The notes under the pieces are model-generated. The model saw only the letters and a list, made by a program, of their open reading frames with translations, did not search any database and had not been told where the DNA came from. A DNA stretch of 64,000 nt from Lachnospiraceae bacterium EP-SM-12S-S03 (GTDB lineage Bacteria > Bacillota > Clostridia > Lachnospirales > Lachnospiraceae): the NCBI GenBank assembly GCA_020540725.1, contig JAJBSL010000002.1:100857-164856 (forward strand), in the 5' to 3' direction. The position numbers were made by a program, and so were the translations under genes. Within the stretch, counting starts at the first letter, position 1, and every line of letters begins with the position of its first letter. Of this stretch, positions 36,811 through 43,101 are shown piece by piece.

Positions 36811-36845
36811 AAAAATCCCAGTTGATTCTTGTAAAACCAACTGGG
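36811..36845 (-). terminator. Terminator after the DinG-like helicase gene
   Basis: On the minus strand CCCAGTTGGTT pairs with AATCAACTGGG, followed by ATTTTTTATGCC. It lies 54 bp past the helicase stop and upstream of parA. The TTTTTATGCC tail is shared with the terminator of the RloA/RloB operon. Confidence 0.85.
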
Positions 36846-36898
36846 TATGTAATATCTTGCTGTAAATATTTCCTTATGAATCAGTAAAATACTTTTTA

Positions 36899-38986
36899 TT
36901 ACCGATTCCTCTTTTGTAAACATACATCTTCCTTTTTGCCGCTATTCAATAAATTATAAAATTCTTCAATTTCATCAAAATCGGATGTTCTATTCTTTAT
37001 AGGTAGTGCTTCCCAAATATTCCTTTTATATTTTGCTTTAGATTTTTCACCTACTCTTGAATCAATAATTGAAACAATTCCAAAATCCTTCTCACTTCTT
37101 ATTAACCTACCAATTCCTTGTTTCAATTTTATAATCATCTCAGGTACTAACACTTCCATTAAGCCATCTTGGCAAATACTTGTTTTATAATCAATAATCG
37201 GTTCTGGAACTGGGAACGGTAATTTAAAGATAATTAAATTTGACAATGCTATTCCTTCAACACTGATACCTTCCCAATATGTACCCGTTCCCAACAATAC
37301 CGAATTAACATCCTTTTTAAATTCAGCAATTGTATCACTTTGTGATGCACTTCCATTTTGCATTAAAACTCTATATGGCACTCTTTCTTTTAACCCTTCG
37401 TATACTTCAAGCATATCACTTTTAGCAGTAAAAAGGATCAATGCCTTTCCTTTGGATATTTCCAATATCCGTACAATCTCGTCAATCCCTCTTTCAATAA
37501 ACCTCTTCCGTTCATGACTTGGGTGAGGCATATCCTCTGTGTAATAAATCATTGCATGTTCATCATAGTTAAAAGGAGAATATTTAGGTTCAGCAATAAA
37601 ACCTTTCTCCATCGGGAAATTTGTGTTTGCAATAAAATATTTGTAACCTTCTTCATAATCTTCCCCGACGCCACTTGTTATCGTTGCTGATGTCAGTATT
37701 GTTGTAAAATCAGCATCCGAAAAAAAGAGACGTTCAGTTAATTTATTAACATCCTTTGGACAATTTGCTAATACTATTCCCTTTTTCCCTTTTCCATTTA
37801 AAGTCATCCAAAATATATCTTCACACTCTTCTTTCAGCATAGCTGTCCAAAACTCTTCCTGTAACTCCAATGCTTCTAATTCTGCATCATAATCTTTATT
37901 TCTATAAGAATCATCTACTCCAAACTGCATAGATACTTCCAAAAATATATCATGAACACAGTCTTTTAATCCTTGCAATGCCGGAATGTTTCGGTCAAGA
38001 TAATATCTCTCAATTTCACGATTTTCTTTTTTTGCTATTCTATCCTGATCTTTTACTTGTAAGTTTAAAGAATCAAAAACGCTGTCCAAATGTTTATAAT
38101 ATCTTTTAAGTTTCTTATCAATTGTATTTCCCAATCCTCTGGCAATTTTTCTTGCTTGCTCAACGGTCCTTTGCAGTGAAATATAACTTACCTCTGTTGT
38201 ATATGAATTTCTAACTTTACCTTCCAAGTTATGTGCTTCATCTATTACAACGAATTGAAATCTATCTGTAATAATTTCTTTTGAAAAATTATGACGCTTT
38301 CTTAAATTTATCGTCAATAAATCCTGATTGCATAAAATAATTCCATTTGTGGTTAATAGTTCATGCCTCAAGCTATAATAGAAACAGTAATCTTTATGAA
38401 CGCAATTCTGCCTACAAAATACAGGATTAAACTCTTTTACATTTATTTGATTCCATATATTATCTGGTATATAAATATCCCAATCTGCCTTCTGACATCC
38501 GCCTTTTTCAATTTCCGCATATATTTTTCTAATCGTTTCATCTTTTTCACAAAGGAAATACGCATCACATCTATATTTGCATAGAAAATGATTCTGCCCT
38601 TTTGCAAGAACTATATCTGGATAGTATCCAATTATATCCTCGATGATTTTAATATCCGCTGCTAACTGCTCCTGTAATGCAATGGTGGATGTCGCTATTA
38701 CTATCGGCTTTTTATATCTCTTATGATAATATAAAAGAGGTACAATATAAGCAAATGTCTTTCCAATTCCAACGCCTGCTTCGACTACAATATGCTGTCG
38801 ATTCTTCATTGCATCTGTTATTTCAAAAGACATATCCCATTGTCCCTCTCGATTTTCATATCCTTTTTCAATCGCAGTGTCTATAAAAAAGGAATATACA
38901 TCTCCTCCGATATTTTTAAAATCCTGCTTCCATTTTTCATCTTGTTCTTTTTTCTCAGCTTCATTGTACCAAAAATCTAATGCCAT
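36899..38986 (-). CDS. DinG/XPD-like superfamily 2 DNA helicase
   Basis: This 695-residue helicase has Walker A VEAGVGIGKTFAYIVP near residue 55, a four-cysteine cluster region (CKYRCDAYFLC and CRQNCVHKDYC, about 145-205) typical of iron-sulfur DinG/XPD enzymes, DEAH box VVIDEAHNLEGK near 250, and motif VI QGIGRLIRSEKDFG near 640. The start at 38986 follows GGGAGGATAC. It would unwind 5'-overhang DNA. It lies upstream of parA, outside the usual Tn1549 gene order, and is AT-rich, so I regard it as cargo; DinG-type helicases occur in several defence loci, but here it has no recognised nuclease partner in its own transcript. Confidence 0.92.
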   Translation of the reverse strand: MALDFWYNEAEKKEQDEKWKQDFKNIGGDVYSFFIDTAIEKGYENREGQWDMSFEITDAMKNRQHIVVEAGVGIGKTFAYIVPLLYYHKRYKKPIVIATSTIALQEQLAADIKIIEDIIGYYPDIVLAKGQNHFLCKYRCDAYFLCEKDETIRKIYAEIEKGGCQKADWDIYIPDNIWNQINVKEFNPVFCRQNCVHKDYCFYYSLRHELLTTNGIILCNQDLLTINLRKRHNFSKEIITDRFQFVVIDEAHNLEGKVRNSYTTEVSYISLQRTVEQARKIARGLGNTIDKKLKRYYKHLDSVFDSLNLQVKDQDRIAKKENREIERYYLDRNIPALQGLKDCVHDIFLEVSMQFGVDDSYRNKDYDAELEALELQEEFWTAMLKEECEDIFWMTLNGKGKKGIVLANCPKDVNKLTERLFFSDADFTTILTSATITSGVGEDYEEGYKYFIANTNFPMEKGFIAEPKYSPFNYDEHAMIYYTEDMPHPSHERKRFIERGIDEIVRILEISKGKALILFTAKSDMLEVYEGLKERVPYRVLMQNGSASQSDTIAEFKKDVNSVLLGTGTYWEGISVEGIALSNLIIFKLPFPVPEPIIDYKTSICQDGLMEVLVPEMIIKLKQGIGRLIRSEKDFGIVSIIDSRVGEKSKAKYKRNIWEALPIKNRTSDFDEIEEFYNLLNSGKKEDVCLQKRNR

Positions 38987-39031
38987 GTATCCTCCCAATC
39001 AATTTTCCCTATTATAAATCTTTATAAAACC

Positions 39032-39145
39032 AAAAGTCAAAAATTACATCCATTTACCTCATATCATCCCGTCCGTTTAGTCCTCTTTCATCCTCAAATT
39101 CCGTACAAAACAGCTCTGAATATCGCCAAATATTAAACTTTTTAA
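39032..39145. repeat. 114-bp direct repeat, copy A
   Basis: This sequence aligns without gaps to 40683-40796, with about 22 differences in 114 bases. On the minus strand both copies contain the block TGTTTTGTACGGAATTTG. Copy A lies 46 bp upstream of the DinG-like gene start. Similarity weakens but continues for some 60 bases to the right, including a shared GAATAC and TTAAAAAG. In the minus-strand frame it could encode LFCTEFEDERGLNGRDD, so it may be a coding remnant. Confidence 0.85.
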
Positions 39146-39259
39146 TATCTAAACAGTTCCCCTCCCAATATTTCCTTGATGTATTCGTGAACAAATCGAA
39201 ACAATTCACAAAGCCCCCCCTATATAAGCAGAAATAACTACACCCTCTCTGAATGTCAT
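39142..39259 (-). pseudogene. Remnant of a small mobile-element protein (DUF7736-like), frameshifted at a G7 tract
   Basis: An ATG at 39259 with GGAGGT seven bases upstream opens MTFREGVVISAYIGG, then stops after 17 codons. Removing one base from the run of seven Gs (39214-39220) gives a 38-codon frame that continues LCELFRFVHEYIKEILGG. The VVISAYIG opening and FVHEYIKEILG segment resemble the N-terminus of small phage and ICE proteins grouped as DUF7736, which are normally longer. It is therefore probably a truncated, shifted remnant. The homopolymer could also be a sequencing artefact or a phase-variable tract. Confidence 0.5.
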
Positions 39260-39349
39260 TATCAACACCTCCGCTTTAATTTTATAGTAATAGAAATGAT
39301 GCTTTGAATTTTCAAAAATGCAAAAAATCTTTTAGATATATAAAGCTCA

Positions 39350-39961
39350 TTATTGTCCTTGTTGCATATCTATATCAGAAACTTCAGCATAAAAGTTATT
39401 TATGTAATTATTGATAACTTGAGTGTTATGAGCTATTTTCTTTTCTATATCGGTAAATGTCATTCCTTCGCCCACTATTCCATTTTCTTCAAGAAGTAAT
39501 GCCCAATCCAAAATCTTATTTCTCACCGTACTCATAATTCTATACAATTCACTTTTCGTAGAAAAAAATTGATACTTGGTGGGTATAAAATCCATATTAG
39601 AATTAAACCATTCGGTTAAGGTTCCATTTACAGATAAACATACTGTACCTTCACTTGAGTTATACACATCTTGTAATTCTGAAATTGAAGTAGGTATCGG
39701 CATTTTAGAAACCAAATCTGATATGTCAGCAGATAAGACCATTGGAATCCAGCCATGATAAGGATTCCATGCTTTAATTTCACCTGCTATATTCCGATAT
39801 TCCGGAACTTCTTGTTTGTACCCATTTTGCTCTTGGCTTATCCATTCTTCAAACTCTTTCAGATTAAGCTTTCTGGCTACTAAGTAAGCCTTTCTCATCA
39901 AAGATTCAATAGATATTTTTTCATCTAACGCCTCTCTTTGTAATTCAATTACTATTCCCAC
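39350..39961 (-). CDS. AbiTii-domain protein
   Basis: This 203-residue protein has an N-terminal 130 residues that match the AbiTii domain: IVIELQREALDEKISIESLMRKAYLVARKL, then LKEFEEWISQEQNGY, EYRNIAGEIKAWNPYHGW (quoted in parts). The C-terminal part is helical and ends INNYINNFYAEVSDIDMQQG, a motif shared with the gene just upstream. AbiT is a two-gene abortive-infection system of lactococci that blocks late phage development; the molecular action is not established. The gene lies 13 bp after its partner, in one transcript. Confidence 0.85.
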   Translation of the reverse strand: MGIVIELQREALDEKISIESLMRKAYLVARKLNLKEFEEWISQEQNGYKQEVPEYRNIAGEIKAWNPYHGWIPMVLSADISDLVSKMPIPTSISELQDVYNSSEGTVCLSVNGTLTEWFNSNMDFIPTKYQFFSTKSELYRIMSTVRNKILDWALLLEENGIVGEGMTFTDIEKKIAHNTQVINNYINNFYAEVSDIDMQQGQ

Positions 39962-39974
39962 TTTTGTTCACCAC

Positions 39975-40616
39975 CTATAATATCGGAGCAATAGTTGCAA
40001 GGATACCCGAAGCAATTAAACTGCCTGCTATACCAATAGATAAATTTTTAATTTCAGTCAATACCATTTTTATTTTACTCGGATTTTCTCTCTTTTGTAA
40101 TAAAACTTCTATTTCTTCAATCATATTTCTTAGCTCCGGTGCTTTTTCTCCATACTCTTCATCAAACATACTATCATACTTTTTAATTTGCTCTAAAACT
40201 TCTTTCACTTTAGCATAATTAAACTCTTGGGTTATTGTCTGCTCTTGTAAAGAATTGTTTGTTCCTTGCTGAATTTGTATTCCTGTTGCCTCTCCATAAA
40301 AATTATTTGTGTTATTTACTATTCTCTCCCTCTCCTCCATGATCTTCTCTCCTCTATTTTTAGTTAAATCTGTAACCTTCTCAATATCCATGTTAATCAC
40401 ATTTGTAGAATAATTTATTTTTAAAATTATGTATTTTTCTTTTATACCATTCTTCAGTTCCCGTTCAATAAAATCACCTTCTTCAAAAGGTATATCAAAA
40501 GCTTGCGTTAATAGTTTATTTACCGAACTTTGCAGATTCACTCTTATACCATGATAAAGGTCACCGTTTACTTTCATTAATGTTACTGGTTTCAAATCTC
40601 TTGCAAGTAATCTCAT
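39975..40616 (-). CDS. Putative membrane partner of the AbiTii protein
   Basis: This 213-residue protein is not recognised as a named family. Residues 1-90 look beta-rich (LMKVNGDLYHGIRVNLQ, KYIILKINYSTNVINMD). A motif near residue 110, NNTNNFYGEATGIQIQQGTN, closely matches the C-terminal motif of the adjacent AbiTii protein. A charged helical stretch follows, and the C-terminus is a single hydrophobic helix (IGIAGSLIASGILATIAPIL). The start at 40616 follows GGAGGAAAAGA. Paired expression, shared motif and membrane anchor suggest a two-component abortive-infection module in which this is the membrane or sensor part. That role is inference. Confidence 0.75.
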   Translation of the reverse strand: MRLLARDLKPVTLMKVNGDLYHGIRVNLQSSVNKLLTQAFDIPFEEGDFIERELKNGIKEKYIILKINYSTNVINMDIEKVTDLTKNRGEKIMEERERIVNNTNNFYGEATGIQIQQGTNNSLQEQTITQEFNYAKVKEVLEQIKKYDSMFDEEYGEKAPELRNMIEEIEVLLQKRENPSKIKMVLTEIKNLSIGIAGSLIASGILATIAPIL

Positions 40617-40682
40617 TCTTTTCCTCCACACTACACCACTTTTTTTATGCATGTACTATTCTCATTACGAATTTTCTCCACA

Positions 40683-40796
40683 AAAAGTCACAAATTCCAT
40701 CCATTCGGCTCGTATCATCCTGTCCATTTAGATCTTCTATATCCGCAAATTCCGTACAAAACAGCACTAAATACTGCCAAATATCACGCTTTTTAA
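40683..40796. repeat. 114-bp direct repeat, copy B
   Basis: This is the second copy of the 39032-39145 repeat, same length and same orientation, about 80 percent identical. It lies 67 bp upstream of the start of the AbiTii operon. In the minus-strand frame it could encode LVLFCTEFADIEDLNGQDD, similar to the peptide encoded by copy A. Each copy thus stands just ahead of a cargo transcription unit. Confidence 0.85.
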
Positions 40797-40907
40797 GGCT
40801 CCGACACACTAGGAGACAAAATATTCTGCCACGTATTCACTTGTCTCTTTCTTTATATTATAAATTATCCCCCGTCTTTCCACAATCCCTATTTTCCATG
40901 CGATAAC

Positions 40908-41117
40908 TTACGATAATTTGGGGGAAGATATACTATTTTACGTTCAAATTTGGGGGATAGCGTTATCCCCCAAAAAGAAACGACAAGCAAACTTCTCCTC
41001 TTTATTCAGAAGAAAGAGGCAAAGTTTAAGATGGCATTTGGGGGAAGCTTTTCCCCCAAGTCTTCCCCCAAATTTCCCCCAAATCTAATGATAAAATACG
41101 GTATTTTACGATAATTT
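40908..41117. repeat. Iteron-like block bounded by 12-bp direct repeats
   Basis: A perfect direct repeat TTACGATAATTT (40908-40919 and 41106-41117) bounds 210 bp. Inside are seven copies of TTTGGGGGA or its complement at 40917, 40949, 40966, 41037, 41052 (one mismatch), 41064 and 41075. Two pairs form palindromes (40949-40974, 41038-41059). Between them is a hairpin at 40989-41027 with stems AAACTT/AAGTTT and CCTCTTT/AAAGAGG. There is also a TATTTTACG repeat (40934, 41102). No gene is present. It could be the attachment region with recombinase-binding arms, an origin, or a small non-autonomous element. Confidence 0.85.
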
Positions 41118-41138
41118 ATGAATTTTCTCTCCAACTGC

Positions 41139-41184
41139 AAAAACCCCTTGAAAATGCCCATTTTCTGAGCTTTTCAAGGGGTTT
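41139..41184 (-). terminator. Terminator of the rpsB-tsf operon
   Basis: On the minus strand AAACCCCTTGAAAA and TTTTCAAGGGGTTT form a strong stem with an 18-base loop, followed by TTGC, 23 bp after the tsf stop. It is intact, so the element inserted beyond it. Confidence 0.9.
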
Positions 41185-41206
41185 AACCTGCATTTTATCT
41201 AGGAAT

Positions 41207-42127
41207 TTAGTTTCCCATCTGAGCTGCAACTTCAGCTGCGAAGTCTTCGTTTTTCTTTTCAAGACCTTCACCAGTTTCAAAACGAACAAATCTCTTAACT
41301 GTTACGTTAGCACCGTTTTCTTTTGCAACTTTTTCTACATATTTAGCAACTGTTAAATCGCTATCCTGAACATAAACCTGATCTAACAAGCAGATTTCTT
41401 TTAATTCTTTGTTCAGACGTCCAATAATCATTTTCTCAATGATATTGTCTGGTTTCTCCGGATTTTCAGTTTTAGCTTGAGCTAATAAAATTTCTTTTTC
41501 ATGCTCTAAATAATCAGCCGCCACTTCATCACGAGAAACATATTTTGGAGACATAGCCGCAACCTGCATAGCTACGTTCTTAAGGCAAGCTTTGATTTCA
41601 TCATTAATTACATCTGTATCAGCTTCGATCAAAACACCAATTCTTCCGCCACCATGGATGTATGATACTACACAACCATCAGTAACAACCTTCTCAAATC
41701 TTCTGATTCCTAAATTTTCTCCAATAACAGAAATTTTCTCTGTAAGAACATCTTTTACAGTCTTAGAGTTATCTGAAGCCCATGGTTCTGCCATGAATGC
41801 ATCCATATCTGCTGCATTTGTAGATGCTGCCTGTTCAGCAACTTCTGCAACATATGCCTGGAAATCAGCGTTTTTAGCAACAAAGTCTGTCTCTGAGTTA
41901 ACTTCTACGATTGCTGCAATCTTGTCATCTTTCACAACTGTTTTAACAAGGCCTTCTGCTGCGATTCTTCCAGCTTTTTTCTCAGCTTTTGCCTGGCCGT
42001 TCTTTCTTAAGAACTCGATCGCTTCATCCATGTTACCGTTTGTTTCATTAAGAGCTTTTTTACAGTCCATCATTCCTGCGCCTGTCATTTCTCTTAATTC
42101 TTTTACCATACTTGCTGTAATTGCCAT
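41207..42127 (-). CDS. tsf: Elongation factor Ts
   Basis: This 306-residue EF-Ts recycles EF-Tu by GDP-GTP exchange. The N-terminal domain has the conserved MVKELREMTGAGMMDCKKAL and AIEFLRKNGQAKAEKKAGR segments, followed by IAAIVEVNSETDFVAKN. The C-terminal part contains the second core subdomain and LLDQVYVQD. Length and start are normal. It follows rpsB by 2 bp, the standard operon, and ends at a strong terminator. In most Firmicutes pyrH and frr follow tsf; here the conjugative element does. Confidence 0.98.
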   Translation of the reverse strand: MAITASMVKELREMTGAGMMDCKKALNETNGNMDEAIEFLRKNGQAKAEKKAGRIAAEGLVKTVVKDDKIAAIVEVNSETDFVAKNADFQAYVAEVAEQAASTNAADMDAFMAEPWASDNSKTVKDVLTEKISVIGENLGIRRFEKVVTDGCVVSYIHGGGRIGVLIEADTDVINDEIKACLKNVAMQVAAMSPKYVSRDEVAADYLEHEKEILLAQAKTENPEKPDNIIEKMIIGRLNKELKEICLLDQVYVQDSDLTVAKYVEKVAKENGANVTVKRFVRFETGEGLEKKNEDFAAEVAAQMGN

Positions 42128-42129
42128 GA

Positions 42130-42873
42130 TTATTCCTCCACTGCTTCTACTGCTTCTTCTGCAACTTCTTCGTATACTTCCTCACCTGTTGTACCCTGGT
42201 TAGCTTCGATAACAGCATCTGCCATCTTAGCAACGATTAATTTAACTGCTCTAATAGCATCATCGTTACCTGGGATTACATAATCTAATTCTTCTGGGTC
42301 ACAGTTTGTATCAGCAATACCAATTAACGGAATTCCGAGTGTGTGTGCTTCCTGTACACAGATTCTTTCTTTCTTAGGATCTACTACGAAAATAGCATCC
42401 GGAGCTTTTTTCATGTCTTTGATTCCGCCTAAGTTTTTCTCAAGTTTTTCCCATTCTTTTTTGATTGCGATAACTTCTTTCTTAGGTAAAACATCAAATG
42501 TTCCATCTTCTGCCATTCTTTCGATATCTTTTAAACGGGCAATTCTGCTCTGGATTGTCTTGAAGTTTGTAAGCATACCGCCTAACCATCTTTCATTTAC
42601 ATAGAACATTCCACAACGCTCTGCTTCTGTCTTAATAGCATCCTGAGCCTGTTTCTTTGTTCCTACGAAAAGGATTGTTCCACCTTCTGCTGCGATATCA
42701 GAGATTGCTTTATAAGCTTCATCTACTTTTCCTACTGATTTCTGCAAATCGATAATGTAGATACCATTTCTCTCTGTGTAAATGTACGGAGCCATCTTAG
42801 GGTTCCATCTTCTTGTCTGATGTCCAAAGTGAACACCTGCTTCTAAAAGCTGTTTCATTGAAATAACGCTCAT
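42130..42873 (-). CDS. rpsB: 30S ribosomal protein S2
   Basis: This 247-residue S2 has the signature [21 protein letters not shown], the YIIDLQKSV segment, [15 protein letters not shown], and the PDAIFVVD and [15 protein letters not shown] motifs. The C-terminus is an acidic Glu/Val-rich tail ([17 protein letters not shown]). The start is the ATG at 42873, after GGAGG; an ATG at 42888 lies across the ribosome site. Expression is probably controlled by the structured leader RNA at 42904-42968, and transcription starts from the promoter at 42989-43017. Confidence 0.98.
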   Translation of the reverse strand: MSVISMKQLLEAGVHFGHQTRRWNPKMAPYIYTERNGIYIIDLQKSVGKVDEAYKAISDIAAEGGTILFVGTKKQAQDAIKTEAERCGMFYVNERWLGGMLTNFKTIQSRIARLKDIERMAEDGTFDVLPKKEVIAIKKEWEKLEKNLGGIKDMKKAPDAIFVVDPKKERICVQEAHTLGIPLIGIADTNCDPEELDYVIPGNDDAIRAVKLIVAKMADAVIEANQGTTGEEVYEEVAEEAVEAVEE

Positions 42874-42903
42874 GTTTGTTTCCTCCATTTGGTTTTTTAC
42901 TTC

Positions 42904-42968
42904 CGTATGCTTCTACTCCTCAAAACCGTCTGCGTTAGACACGGCACCATTGAGGCTCGCCACATACG
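42904..42968 (-). ncRNA. Ribosomal protein S2-type leader RNA
   Basis: On the minus strand the 5' UTR of rpsB folds into nested helices: outer CGTATG/CATACG, middle CCTCAA/TTGAGG, and inner GTCT-AACGC-AGAC. It sits 31 bp before the rpsB start codon and right behind the promoter. Autogenous leaders bound by S2 are known in bacteria, so feedback control by S2 is likely. The match to a specific described leader class is from structure and position only. Confidence 0.75.
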
Positions 42969-42988
42969 TGTTTTTTTGCAACGTGAAT

Positions 42989-43017
42989 ATTATAACATAG
43001 AAAGCATACTGAATCAA
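42989..43017 (-). promoter_or_regulatory. Sigma-A promoter of rpsB-tsf
   Basis: On the minus strand TTGATT (43012-43017), a 17-base spacer and TATAAT (42989-42994), positioned to start transcription just before the leader RNA. Confidence 0.88.
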
Positions 43018-43060
43018 GACCTTTTCTGCTTGGATTCTGTTAGAAATTCTCTACATAAAA

Positions 43061-43085
43061 GGCACAGCAGATAAACTGCTGTGCC
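43061..43085 (-). terminator. Terminator of the NlpC/P60 gene
   Basis: On the minus strand GGCACAGCAG-TTTAT-CTGCTGTGCC is followed by TTTTATG, 17 bp after the stop. Confidence 0.92.
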
Positions 43086-43101
43086 CTACATTATCTTTCT
43101 A

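Larger units (their letters stand above)
1..41137 (-). mobile_element. Integrative and conjugative element, Tn1549-like (left end outside window)
   Basis: A continuous block of minus-strand genes has the gene order of the Tn1549 family of Clostridial ICEs: ParA, ParB, Cna-type surface protein, giant helicase/methylase, TOPRIM protein, MobC, relaxase, PcfB, ArdC-like protein, VirD4, pilin-like protein, VirB6-like, PrgI, VirB4 and lysozyme-CHAP hydrolase. Cargo is an ABC/two-component resistance-type module, a RloA/RloB pair, a DinG helicase and an AbiTii module. No integrase or excisionase lies in the window; in this family they are at the end distal to ParA, so they are expected left of base 1. 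The right end is not defined by a recognised att site. It is placed just before the tsf terminator, because the tsf-rpsB operon and everything beyond is ordinary chromosome. Identity as an ICE is firm; the exact right boundary is inferred. Confidence 0.85.

Noticed and set aside
36732..36923. Longer N-terminus for ParA (64 more codons)
   Set aside because: It reads through the terminator of the helicase gene, and the good ribosome site and the family start are at 36731.
40797..41138. tRNA or integrase remnant as attachment site
   Set aside because: No cloverleaf and no recombinase C-terminal motif could be read on either strand.
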